From the NCBI GenBank assembly GCA_013396995.1, contig VWZP01002217.1:144186-208185 (forward strand): a stretch of DNA of 64,000 bases. Direction: 5' to 3'. The translations under genes were made by a program, and so were the position numbers. Every line of letters begins with the position of its first letter. The first letter of the stretch is position 1. Shown here piece by piece: positions 50,037 to 62,600 of this stretch. The stretch comes from Dicaeum eximium (lineage: Eukaryota; Chordata; Aves; Passeriformes; Dicaeidae). Below the pieces are notes generated by a model. That model was not told the DNA's origin. It made no database searches and worked only from the letters and a program-made list of their open reading frames with translations.

Positions 50037-52093
50037 TGTAAAATATATGTTCTATACTTCCGCAAGATTATCCATCAGAAAAGCAACCTAAAAGTCAAGG
50101 TGCATGTGGACAAATATTATGGAGAATTTAGTAAGAATTACTGTACTGTTGAGGTTGAAATAAAAGGCTTAAATTAAGTTTTCACTTAAGTGATTTAGAT
50201 TGCAAATGCATTTAACTTGAAGGTATGATAGATATTATAAAGTATATACAATTTCTAAGGTGAAGCTTGAGTGATGAAATTATACTTGTCATTGTGGGAG
50301 TTTGAGAAAAGAGCGTTGTGTGAAAGAGGTGCATTTCCTGGTTCTGTCCTCAGATTAGTGCCTGACATTAGCTACAAACTTGCAGTGAAGCCTGTTGAAA
50401 ACTAAATAGGCATTCTGGGAATCAAGCTACACTTTGTATTAACTTTCAAATAGCAGTGTTTCAGTTCACATTGCACTTCAGAGTTGTTGGTTTTTCCAAA
50501 CTTCGTTTACTAGGAAAGTAATGAGAGATGCAACAACTGGTGTTTTATGTATTTTCACATGGAGGTCCCTCCTCCACTGACTTGACATTAACTTTCCTAG
50601 TCTCGTCCAAAAGCCAGTTTTAAAGGCACTCTTCAATTGAAGGAAGTTCTTAGGGAAAGTATGTTCTGTTCAACTCATTGCAGTTCAGGGATGGACAGAA
50701 GGCATCTCATTTAAGAAGTGTACAAGGTTGCAAATTCCAGAAACAGTTGTACGTTTTCCAGAATTGTGTAGTCAAGAGAAATTTATTTGAAAAATGGTGA
50801 AGAAGAGAAGTTGACATAGGTTAGTAAGCTGTCCATCTGCTTTTGAAGAATAGCTAAAATATCATGGAGAGCTGTAAGGTATGGTGCCTTGGAAGTTATC
50901 CCAGTTGACAGAGTCATCTCATGCAAAAAACCTAGCTCCCTCTGTGTAAAATGGGGAGGCATCTCAGAAAGAGATTCTGCCCACCTTTAGTCTGGTGGGG
51001 CTTTTACCCTGCTCTTTATCAGGGCATTAGTGAAAACAATGTCTAATGATGTAATGCTGAGTGGAAATAATATTCAAGGGCATGGCATTTTTACTTTTCA
51101 AAGCTGATTAATGTTTTTTTCAGTTTAAAACAAAACAACCCACTTTCAACTATGTTCAAACTAAATTGTGTTAAATCTTGTTCATAACTGAATTTATATT
51201 ACAGAAAAAGTGTCATCCTGATCAGCCTTTTTACAGCCCTTGCATACCTCAATCTTTACATATTGATCAGACACAGAGCATGCTTCAGAGAACTTATTGA
51301 TTCATAGTGTAGATGAGTTTTCTTTAGAGGATGAAGGAATTAAATGGCATAATCCAATATCCTTCCTTGGACAGACATTAAATAATGTAGTGAACACTGT
51401 ATCACATGAAGTTCTAGACTACCTGCAGAATATTACTTTGATAATAAAGCTACTGTAGTGGAGGAGAAACTAATTTTCCTGTTACAATGGTTTTTTTCAT
51501 ATTTCATGTTGGATATTTTGTGGCTTTAGCAATTAGGTCTGGAACACAAGTGTAATGCTGCTGTTCAGGACGCTCTTAGAATAACTTCTCTCTTGGTGTG
51601 TAATTAAATAAGGACCAAGTAACAGCCTGTTCTCCTAGTACTGCAGTATCTCTCTATTCTGTGTTTATGATGTATTATTTTACATGTGCAAATTAAAAAA
51701 TACCAGTTGAGCCAGAAACTGTCTGGTACAGAGATTTTGAGCTAATAAAGTAGTTACCTTGAATTGTTATGGAATTATTGTGCTTCCTTGCACTTGATAA
51801 CTTCTGTGTTTTTGAAACAAAGTAACTTTCCTGACAGATTTTGGCACTTTAAATAGGAAAAGATGTGTCTGTCCATGCCACAGAGTTACATGTACTTTGG
51901 AGATGTTTTGAAGTTGTTAATGGCAGAGGAAGATAATTTAGTAGAATGTAATCTGTGTTGAAAGTATAGATTTATATTAAGTATTTCGTAACTGAACTTT
52001 GTTCCAGTTGCTTAGTTTCAGAAGGTTCCTGTAGAGAAAACTGAATTCCTGCATTTTTGTTCCTCATTTCTTTAAAATGGTCTTAATAAAATA

Positions 52094-53232
52094 TGGAGCA
52101 CACTATTGTCTACCTGGGTTTCTCCAAGGGTTTTGATATGCTTTGTCAAAGCCTCCTCCCAGCCAAGCTGGTGTGGTGGTTACTGAAGTGGTCCATGCAG
52201 TAGTGGGGAACTGGCTGACAGGCAGCGCCCAGGGTGGTGGTGCCTCACTCCTTTTCCATTGGCAACCTGTCACAAGTGGGGTTCCCAGGGATCAGCTTTG
52301 GGCCCAGGACTGTTTGATTTCTTCATAAGTGATCTATGGTGGGCTCTTGACAAACCCTGATAAAAGTTGGCTGATGATACCAATGTTATATCAATGATGA
52401 TACCAAAAAGTTGGCTGATGATGAGTGGGGAAGTGGACACTTTGGAAAGGAAATTCACCTTGCAGGAAGACCTAGACAGGCTGGAAGAGTGGGCTAATAA
52501 GATTGTTGTGAAGTTTAATAAAAGCAAGTTGCTGTTGTTCAACCTGGGAGATCATAATCCAGAACTGCAGTATAGTCTGGGGTTTACCTGACTGGGGACT
52601 AGCTCTGGGGTAAGGGACCTGGGGGTTCAGGAGGAAAACAGTCTCAGTGTGTGTGGACAGTTGCTTCTGAGCAAAGAGAGGCAACAGATTGCTGGGTTGC
52701 ACCAACAAAAGCATAACCAGCAGAGATGAAGAAGTTAGGATCCCACTGTTCTCAGCACTTCTCAGGCTATACCTGCAGTACTATATGGACAGGCTGGAGA
52801 GGGTCCAAAGGCCACAGAGATCATCAGAGGACAGGGAAGCCTGCCATGTGAGGAAAGGCTGAAAGAACTGAGTTGGTTTAGTCTTGAAAAGAAAGACTTA
52901 GAGGAGATCTTATCACCATATTCCAATATTTTAAAAGGTGGTTACACAGAAGGTAGACAGTCGTTTTTTAAAGTGAGTTGAATGCAAAAGGAGCTAATGG
53001 TATAAGTTACTTCTGTGGAGATTTTGGTTAGACACAAGGAAAATTTTTCACAATGTAAAGTCAGTCAGCTATTGGAACAATCTCCCCAGAGAAGTGGTGG
53101 GTTCCTCAGTGTTGGTCTATTCAAAGATTCAGCTGGACAGGGTGTTGGGCCATCTTGTCTAGACCGTGCTTTTGCCAAGAAAGGTTGAAACAGATGGTCT
53201 TTGAGGTTCTCTTCCAGCCTGGTATTCTCTCA
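52094..53232 (+). mobile_element. CR1 LINE, 5'-truncated and decayed
   Basis: It opens in the reverse-transcriptase region (ATTGTCTACCTGGGTTTCTCC, the decayed form of the YLDFSKAF motif). It passes through TGGGGTTCCCAGGGATCAGC and the GACAGGCTGGAGAGGGTCC segment, and ends with the 3'-tail phrase TTCTCTTCCAGCCTGGTATTC. The frame is broken by stops and by an internal repeat of AGTTGGCTGATGAT at about 52361 and 52409. About 1.1 kb remain. Confidence 0.88.
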
Positions 53233-54043
53233 TGAGGTCAGAGAATTAGGTTTCTTGGCTTGTTTCACCTGCTGTTGCATTATTTTGCCAAAGAACGATT
53301 TGTACTCAAAGGGCCTACTCCTGTCATTAGTGTCATAATGTAAGCTAAGGGCAAATCTAGTTTGTTAATTCAGTGATGTGGAATTGGGTTCTCTGTTTCC
53401 ATATGTATCTTACAGATTTGGCAATTATGCAAGAAGATAAATTGTATTTCTTGGAAATAAGTAAGCTGACCCAAAATGATTTGGAAATGAAGCAAAACAG
53501 TTGTTTTGTCCACTCACAACCTGAAAACTGTGTTTCCAGTATCAGCTTAGAATTTGTTTAGTCATTTTTTTGGTTTGGTTTGGGATTTTTTGAATTTGTT
53601 AATGTCCTGTTATTGAAGTGTAGAATTGGAGCTTTACCATTACAAATAGATTTAGGATTTTTTTCCTCTGATGCCATGAGTTTAAGGATCAGAGTTCCAG
53701 AATGCTAGCAGCAGCCTTGTATTTTTCTGTCTGTTCGTGACAAACCAGCTACTGTACATTCATATAGAGCAGTACAGTCCTTGCCACTGGCAGTCTCTCT
53801 GTGACAGAGAGCCTGTAGGCTGACATAAAGTGCAGCCTGTTGTGAACTGCTAAGTGGGAGTCTGCCAAAAACTCAGCAGACAGAACTAATTGGGGAGAAA
53901 AAGGATTTTTGTGCCCTCATCTCTCCCTCTTCAATTTTTTTTACAAGACGGATATTGTTAAAGTAACTTGTTTATGTAAGATTTGTCTGCCTCTATTTTC
54001 TCATTGCATGAAGCATTTTTTAACTTCAAGTCTTGCACTGCAG
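53233..54043 (+). other. NDUFS4: NDUFS4 intron 1, last part
   Basis: Unique-looking sequence leading to a CACTGCAG acceptor ending at 54043. No other feature is seen. Confidence 0.8.
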
Positions 54044-54122
54044 GTCACTGAGCACTTCCACATGGCGGCTGGCACGGGACCAAACTCGAGACACGCAACT
54101 CATCACAGTTGATGAAAAATTG
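54044..54122 (+). CDS. NDUFS4: NDUFS4 exon 2
   Basis: This 79-bp exon follows a CACTGCAG acceptor and ends at a GTAAGG donor (54123). The first base completes the Arg codon begun in exon 1. The remaining 26 codons read SLSTSTWRLARDQTRD, then TQLITVDEKL. This is the conserved start of mature NDUFS4, closely matching the mammalian STWRLA-DQT-DTQLITVDEKL segment. Exon length and phase agree with the mammalian gene, where the next exon begins DITTLTG. With exon 1 it accounts for 55 of about 175 residues. The frame of the local 53909-54112 open reading frame is the wrong one. The rest of the protein, including the basic C-terminus, is not found before 64000. Confidence 0.95.
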
Positions 54123-57100
54123 GTAAGGGTTTTCTACTGAATACTATGATACAGCCTTCAGGGTTATTTCTGCACAATAGGCATTCAGTATGGTATTCTG
54201 CGTTCTTCTAGGAAAGCCGTATAAGTGTGAACTACAAAGCAGCAGTCCTTTATACACTTTTGAAAGTGGAACATCAGTAAAACATAAGTATGTGAACGAA
54301 TATGGCATTCCAAGTGTTAAGCAATGTAAAATAATAACTACCTTATTTATTATTGTTATATTTTAGTCAAAGACCAGTGTGAGCTGTAATTAATAACAAG
54401 TTTCTTCTTTTTGAAATTCATACATATTTTCTGTGTAGTGAAATTATACAGAATTTGCCAGCTTCCTGAAATTTTCTTCATTGGTACCCATATTATTAAA
54501 GATACTGCATAAAGATTTATCATGGAAGATTATTGTTACTATGCATATACACTCTAGCTTTTGAATATGCATGAAGGTTAGATTACAACTGGAAACAAAT
54601 GCATAACATTCTTCTGCTAATCAGTAGCAGATCAGAAATTTGGCAATCTTTTCTTGTAACTTCTTCCATAATGTGTGGTCTGTTACTCTAGATGCAACCT
54701 GACACTTATGTTTATATTATTCAATAGTATAATTTTTGTAAGACTTCTGGGAGGAATGCATCACAGCAGAAGCATGCCTTTCATTGGTTTTCATATTGCT
54801 TTTGAACATCCAGGAAAACAATGTTCTTATCATATGTACCAGACATTGTATGTATCTTCTTTGTATCCCTGAAGCTATACAAACTACCTAAAAAATATTT
54901 GGAATTTATATTTATAAATTGTACATTTGTAATGATATATACGAGTTGAAACAGCTGAAGTTTAACAGGCTGTTGGAAATAAACCCACACTTAATTTAAC
55001 AGCTCTTCAGAGCTTTTTTCTCTCATGCTTTGTATATAGATGTTGCAATAATAATCTACATACAAGTAAAAAAATAATCAGTTACTTCATAAAATTCTTT
55101 CTGAATTTAAGAAGTAACAGTATAATCTTAGATTTAAAAATTAAGGAAAAAATAGTACTTTATTCTCACAAATATTATTATCTTGCTAGTCTAGTTGCAT
55201 AACTTGGGATCAGGATATTTGTACAGAGATTGTGAGTCACTGTGTAAGATTGAACAAGTCAGTAGATGTACATTTTCCTAAATGACTTCTAAATGCACTG
55301 TTCTTTATTTTTAAAATATACATATACATATATATATTTAAATACAGCTTTTATAATGCCTGAAAAGTATTAAGTTTGCCTTTTGTGGCCTTGGGTGATG
55401 GATACATATCTCTGAAAAGACTACAATGCAAAGACAGTCCCATAAAAAAATACTCTTCCATCTTCCATATTGAATTAAAATGTACCTTTTTCAAAGTTAA
55501 TGTTGTACATTACCCTATCTAGCTATGAGAGTTTATACTTCCAGTTGAGTTAAAGTGAAACTAGTTTGAAATACAGCTATTCAGTTCCCTTAGTGTTATT
55601 GTAAATACACTGGACATGGAGTGCATATTTCTAATGTCATATGTTGTCATCAAGTTGAAAACTCTCATATCATACTTGCTGAGGTATTTTGAGATCTTGT
55701 ATTAGCAGCCATTAAGTTTTTTTACTTTTTTACTTTTTATAATGTGTCTAAATTATAATTTTACCTTTATTTCTTTAAGTATTAGGTTAAATGTCAAACT
55801 GAATAGTGTTTTCTTACAATGTTGTGCACATAGGTCCACAGTCAAAATGCAAAAATATTTTTTTTCTTTTTATATTATTGTCGGCCCTGAAACAAAATGA
55901 CAGAAAATTAGAAACTTCATTTGCAGATTTCATTAAATTTTGGGAATAACTTCCATAGTGTTGTAAATTTATGTTCTTTTAATAGGCAAAAATTATATCC
56001 CATTAGCAAGGAAGACTCTCTCAGGGTTTGATGTGGTTTTTAACTCTCTCAGCATTAGGAGAAGTTCTCTAGACACTTGTTAAATCTCATATTAGAGTGC
56101 TATCTTACCTTATTTTAGGTTGCTGCAATAGATTTCCTAATTTTAAATATGATTAATTACAACCAGTTGAGGCTAATTCAGCATATTACAGGTGTTTTCT
56201 GTTAATTAATCTTACAAAGCATAAAACCATTATTTCCTTACAAGTTGTATTGAACCTGTACTCTGGAAATTGATGCATAACATTGAATTGAAAAGTACTT
56301 CTTTTCTATTGCAGATTGTTAGAAATCATTAAATCATACTTCGATGGATTTGTCATCTTTGTCATATTTTAAAATTTTTTTTAAAGCTGGACATCACCTT
56401 ATAGGTGGTTTTACTTACATTTCAAAAGGAGCAAGAACAGGTGAAAGAGGGGATATGGTTATCCTTGTCTGCCACTCTCATCTTGTAACTTATTTTGAAA
56501 CTGAACTCTTCAGTGACTTGATATTTACAACGCTGGTAGAGTAATGCTAAGGTTGTTGAAAACTTTTAACTGCATATTGTAGTGGAATTAATCTGTATTT
56601 CCAGTGCTCTTGCCAATCTTGTATTCGTATGTGTACATGCATATGCTAGAACTTGTTCAACAGAATGATTTGGTTCTAGCAGTACTAAAATATTCCTTGT
56701 GTTGAGAAACACAAAACAAGTAGAAGACGTATGAGCATCCTGACATTGAATAATTAGGTGGTACTTGGTCACTTCCTTACTGCAGCCTAGACTTTGTTGA
56801 ATACAACAGAAAAATGATTACTAACAAAATAGTAGGAAAACCACTAGTTTAAACCATTCATTTGTCTCACTAGATAAAAGGTGTGTATCTTTAATGTAAA
56901 AGGAGGTAAATCCTGAGCCTGTATAGAACATATCCAAGAAATTATATCTTTGTCTCAGTTATTAGTTGTTTTCAGTGAATACTGATTAAATTACTTTTAA
57001 TGAACAGAAAAACTGGAAGAAAATAGCATACAAAATGAACAAAGCCCAACAGAAATGCAGTTCTTGCATCACATGTTGATTCTCTGGCCACCAATTAGGT

Positions 57101-58189
57101 CCTATTCCAGAGTGTGGACAGATAGCTGTGTGAAAAGTAGTCTCTCAAGACCCTGCTTGCATTAAGAAATTTGGGATATAGAGGGCAAAGGCTGTCAGCA
57201 GCAAGTCTCACTCAGGTAATGTTCCAATTTATATAACTATTTGTGTGTATGGTGTAACATACGCCATTATATTGTCATTATAAAAAGTTGAAGTGATTTT
57301 GCCTGAAATGGGGCTGTTCTAGTTCCTGTGATTTGTTTCAGTTGTTATGAATAGGGTGCATCAATACTGTGTGTAGCTAAAAGTCATCCAATTCATCATG
57401 TGTGCTTTAAGCAGGATTCCCAGTCAGTGCGGGCAAGGCTGCATTGTGGATGTTAAGCCTGGAGTTAGGCACTTGGGTGGAGGTTGCTGTTCGCAGGTGA
57501 AAGGTTCGCACAAATATTTGTCAATGAAATAATCTTTTCTTGGTTAAGTGATGATATTTCAAGGATGTTTCAAAATTAGAATACTGACAGAAATTATACA
57601 TTGCATTGTTAAAGCAGAATATCCAACTAATAATATATATTCTGTAGCTCAATGCAAAAAGTATTGCCAGAGCAGTTAGAGGGCTTGGTTGCTGCGGAGT
57701 TGCAGTTATCTCACAAATGTTTTTATTCTGTATCAGGCCAAGATAAAATGAGGTTCTACACAGGGTTAAGCAAGGCCAGTGCTACACAGTGCAGTTTAAA
57801 TGGTACTAAAACAGTTTTTTTGGCATGGTGAGAACACCTAGGGGCAGACTATTGCAAGCATGTAAGGCTAAACAGAATGATGCTATTAACATTTCATTGT
57901 GTGTCCTGAAGTTGTTTTGTCTATACTGCAAGTTAACTTTTTCTAAGTAATAGTTGAGAAGTCTTAGTACTGAACCTCAGTAAAGGACCATTTTCCATCA
58001 GACTGTAGACAAACTCTGTGTAACTCACTGAAGATAACTTGTATAAACCAAACTGAGCACAGAAAATCTGAATCTTTGTTTGAGGATGAGCAGTTTCTAC
58101 TTTTGAAAGGGCACTCAAGGTGAGCTGGAAATGCCATATGCTGCAGCAGCCTAGGCCAGTGATGTAAGTCAACGTGGATGACGGAAAAG
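54123..58189 (+). other. NDUFS4: NDUFS4 intron 2, first part
   Basis: GTAAGG donor at 54123. AT-rich, with an ATACATATA tract near 55318-55345. No gene and no candidate exon 3 is seen. Confidence 0.75.
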
Positions 58190-59662
58190 CCATCATGATG
58201 TATACCTGAATTTTAGTAAATCCTTTCCCACATCTTTCTCCTGAAAAGAAAAAAAACTGCTCATGGCCTAGATGGGTGTACTTTTCACTCAGGGTAAGCC
58301 TGGATGGTGAATAGTTAAATACTGGAATGCCAAGTCCAGAGAGTGGTGGTGGATGAAGTTAAATCCAGTTAGTAAGTGGTATTCCCCAGCGGTCAGTATC
58401 ATAGCCAGTCCTGTTTGATATCCGTATTGATGATCTGGTCAAGGGGATTGAGTGCACCTTCAGTCAGTTTGTAGATGCCACCAACTTGAATAGGAGTGTC
58501 GATCTGCTGGAAGGTAAGAGGGCTCTGCAGAGAGATCTGGACAGGTTGATTGGTGGGCTAAGGCCAATGGTGTGAAGTTCAACAAGACCTGAGTCCTGCT
58601 CTTGGGTCACACCAACCCCAGGCAGTGCCACAGGCTGGGGAAGAGTGACTGAAAAAGGACCACAGGGGTGTGGGTGACAGCAGCTGAACATGAGCCAGGC
58701 TGTGCCCAGGTGGCCAAGAAGGCCAATGGCAGCCTGGCCTGGATCAGCAGTGGTGTGGCCAGCAGGGCCAGGGCAGGGATTGTCCCCCTGTGCTGGGCAC
58801 TGCTGAGTCCCCACCTCGAATGCTGTTCCCAGTTCTGGGCCCCTCCAGAAAGACTCCAGGAAAAACACTGAGGTGCTGGAGTGAGTGCAGAGAGAGGCAG
58901 TGGAGCTGGGGAAATGGTGATATTTACTGAGGGAGCTGTGAGTGTTTAGCTTGGAGAAAAAGAAGCTCAGAGTACGCATTGTTCCCTACAGTTACTTGAA
59001 AGGAGAGCATAGACAGGCGGGATTGGTCTCCTCTTCCAAGCAGCAGTTGATAGGAGAAGAGGAAATGGGTTGGATATTAGGAAAAATTTCTTTACAGGAA
59101 AGACTATAAAGCATTGGAACAGGCTGCCTCAGGATGTGGTTGAGTCGCCATTCCTGGAGATGTATNTGTGCTGGGAACTGCTGAGTCCCCACCTCGAATG
59201 CTGTTCCCAGTTCTGGGCCCCTCCAGAAAGACTCCAGGAAAAACACTGAGGTGCTGGAGTGAGTGCAGAGAGAGGCAGTGGAGCTGGGGAAATGGTGATA
59301 TTTACTGAGGGAGCTGTGAGTGTTTAGCTTGGAGAAAAAGAAGCTCAGAGTACGCATTGTTCCCTACAGTTACTTGAAAGGAGAGCATAGACAGGCGGGA
59401 TTGGTCTCCTCTTCCAAGCAGCAGTTGATAGGAGAAGAGGAAATGGGTTGGATATTAGGAAAAATTTCTTTACAGGAAAGACTATAAAGCATTGGAACAG
59501 GCTGCCTCAGGATGTGGTTGAGTCGCCATTCCTGGAGATGTATAAAAGATGTGTAGATGTGCACTTCAGGACAAAGTTTAGTGATGGGCTTGGCTATGCT
59601 GAATTAACAATTGGATTCAATTATCTTACGGGCCTTTGCAGTGATTTCTGTGATTATAATAA
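58190..59662 (+). mobile_element. CR1 LINE, 5'-truncated, with internal duplicated segment
   Basis: It begins in the reverse-transcriptase region (GATGTATACCTGAATTTTAG). It continues through CCAGAGAGTGGTGGTGGATG, the ATTGATGATCTGGTCAAGGG segment that encodes the IDDLV motif, CTGTTCCCAGTTCTGGGCCC and AGGCTGCCTCAGGATGTGG, and ends with a decayed 3' tail near 59662. A 377-bp part (58789-59165) is repeated after a single N (59167-59543). Stops and frameshifts show that it is dead. Confidence 0.88.
58789..59543. repeat. 377-bp direct duplication split by one N
   Basis: Copies 58789-59165 and 59167-59543 are offset by exactly 378 and differ at one base that I can see (C at 58798, A at 59176). The single N at 59166 sits exactly at the junction. 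An overlap left unmerged by the assembler is the simplest explanation. Confidence 0.9.
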
Positions 59663-62600
59663 CTATTGTAAAATCTGTGTCAAGAATCTTAGCAGCTTCC
59701 TTTTGGCTGTGTGGAGGTATCATTTAGTGTCTGTTTTAAATCTTTACTACTAGATAATCCAGGAGTAACAGTGTTAGGATTCTCAGAGTATGAACCTTTT
59801 CCACAAGAGTGTTGTGGAAATACTCCAGTCCATTTTTTCTAGAAGACTGTGTTATTAGCAAACATCACTCGGTGTTTTCAGGATTGAGTCATGGTTTGTT
59901 CACCATCCAAATCCCAATTTTGGCTAGGATTAAAAATTAGTGAAATTGTATAATCTTTGTTTGATTAAAGAACCGTAGACCTTTACTATAATAAACAGTG
60001 ATAATACTGCAGCTGAAAGTAAAATATACAAACAAGTGAAAAATAGTCTGGAATGATGAAACTTCAAAACTCAGTCTGATAGTCTACAGTGCTATGAAAC
60101 AAAGGATATAGCAAATAATGCTTTAATATGCCTTTTAAAGTGTAATCATTGCTTTCCCAAGAACTGAGAGTCTATAATACACTTTACTCTGAAAACCAAA
60201 GCAGTAATGTGTCATAAAATTATGTGCGAGACAATGTGACATTGCATTGAACACTGTGTGTAGGAGCTGTTTTTGCAACTCAGTGAAGAGAAACACTTGG
60301 CAAAGTGTGCATTTATTAAGGACAGGCTTACTAGATTTTTTTTTTAATTGAAACTACTGTTTCAGCCAAGAATTCTCCAAGCATTACCACTGTGTTAAAT
60401 AATAAGGATGTTCTATGTTTTGGTTTTCAAAATGCTGTTAACCCATTGTGGGTTAATTCTTTAAGGGTGAGTTGAAGCTGTTCTTTAATTACCTTAATGG
60501 AATAAAAGAATTTGCAATAATCTTTCACTTAATCCACTCTAGCTGCAGTATTTATTCAAGTGGCTACCATAAAGGATTCAATTTAGGACAGTGTTTCTCT
60601 GTGGGTGGGGAATCTAACTTATGAGTTTTCTGTACTTTATATTTGTAGCTCTGATAAGGACTTGTCATTTTCAAAGCATACACAGGACCAGGATGGTAAT
60701 TTTTGTGGGGGTTTAGAGTTATTCATTCCCTCCCCCTAGCCTCGAATTTTCCTCTTGTGGCTGGTCTTCATTCTGTTTATTTTTTTTTCTCTAACTTAGA
60801 TCAGCAGCTTGCATTTTGCTTCAGAAAAGTGAAAAATTAATAAAAAACAATAAAGTTGTTATGTAAAACTAGGCTAATAAAGATTTTTTTTCCATCCTTT
60901 ACTTTGCAAATATGTTTTGAGAAACAGTTTCTAGTTTTGCACAAAGGGGCTTTGCATATAAAGCCTGTGATTTGGAGAAGTACTTTCTTCGATCACGGTT
61001 GTGTCAAATAAGCAGGTGATGAGCTTATTTGAACTGTGTTGTACTTGAGATTCAAGATTTTAAAAAGTGTTTTGTTTGCCTTTGGTTATCTGCAGTTCTT
61101 TGTTTAACTGTGGTCTGATGTTTGAATGATGCTAGAGGTTATAAATTAAGGTATAAAACTACATTCTAGAACTATTTCAAAATTAATTTAATTATTTCAG
61201 TAAAAGTAAAATATTCAAAAGAGAAGACCATTAGGAAGTAAAAATGGACATGTACTTTAATAAAACCATCTAAGAATGGACTTGCAGAGGGTTAAATGCT
61301 TAAAGGCCTTTCCTCTGCAGTCACTGATAGTTTATGTGTGAAACTGCATCTTTGCTGCAAAACATAATCTATTAAAAAGTTATTTTTCTATTTCTCTGTT
61401 ATACCCTGCCCACACTTTCCCATTTCGTCCCCCTTCACCCAGTGAAGACTAAGAAATACTGCTTTGGGGAGGGAAAGGCTTAAAAAGGCAGATTAAGTGA
61501 AATGTAATATTTGAAGGCTTTAATGACTCTGGAGATGGTGATAACCTTTCTAACTTCATGTACACCATTCTGGTCTGCCAGAGTATATATTTGTTTCTAA
61601 ATATTTTTTTTGTTAGTTTGTTTATTTCTAATTGAAAAAATTAATCATATTCTTCTTTATAGTTATGGTTGATACTTGCATTTGGGCTTAATTACAGTAC
61701 AAGCTCAGCTGTAGTTACCAGTTTGTCTAGTTATGTACATACTTTCAGTACTGCATATTTACTATATTTTGCTGTTTGGATATTAAATCCCTCCTTAGTT
61801 GGAATATCGTACCTCAATTCAGTCTGCAGTACTTGCTACAACTTGTTTTTGTGAGCAGCCGTAGTTTGATGAAGCTTGCAGTGGTTTAGAAAATCCAGTT
61901 GCGTGATCAAGTGCTTTCTGTAATAATGTCTGTAGGCAACAAGTTACTCCCCATGATAAAGAAGCTTTCTATAACTGACAGTCCAAGTAAAGAAATTGCC
62001 ATCACCTTCATCTGTCTTCTAAGAGCAATAAATATTGCTATATTACTAAAATTCTGTTGAAGATCCTTCTGGTGTTCAGTTTAGAAAACGACATTTTGCA
62101 GGTAGCTCAGAACCTTGTATAAAGTGATAGATCGTTGTATCTGTGAGGGCAATTTCCCTCTCATCCCTGTGTAGGTTTATTTTGGGTTTAGGCTGGGGTA
62201 AAGGATTTAGATATCTTTGGTTTGAGGGTCTTTTGATACACAGTAGTGCTCTCTCTGCTGGCTGTTGGAAGGAGGAGTGTTTGTGATTGAGGGTACACAA
62301 CTCCTCTGAGTATCTGTTTTGTCTGGGCTTCCTTCATACAGCATTATTGTGCAAAAATTTCAAGGCTTCAGTCTAGACCACTTGGTAAAAGTATGTCTTT
62401 TTAAAAAGTATGTTGGCTTTTTTTTTTTTTATTTCATTACATAATATTTAATTTTCTGTCAAAGAATGATGCTTTTGAAGAGTTTGCTGTAGTGGCTGCT
62501 CAGAACAAATTAAAGGGGTGTCCTTGTGCTGTATTTAGTTTTGATTATAAAAGATTATTCAACATGCAAACACTCACTTGGTTTTGGAAGTCTAAATATG

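Larger units (their letters stand above)
46696..52093 (+). other. NDUFS4: NDUFS4 intron 1, third part
   Basis: AT-rich with no gene. It holds a 22-bp near-perfect direct repeat (48237-48258 and 48268-48289) and a short CR1 tail at 49965-50036. Confidence 0.7.

Noticed and set aside
53909..54112. 67-codon frame covering NDUFS4 exon 2 in another frame
   Set aside because: The conserved protein is in a different frame of the same bases. This one is a shadow.
58464..59357. Two long minus-strand frames with identical N-termini (58464-58979 and 58992-59357)
   Set aside because: They are antisense to a CR1 element. Their identity is caused by the 377-bp duplication.
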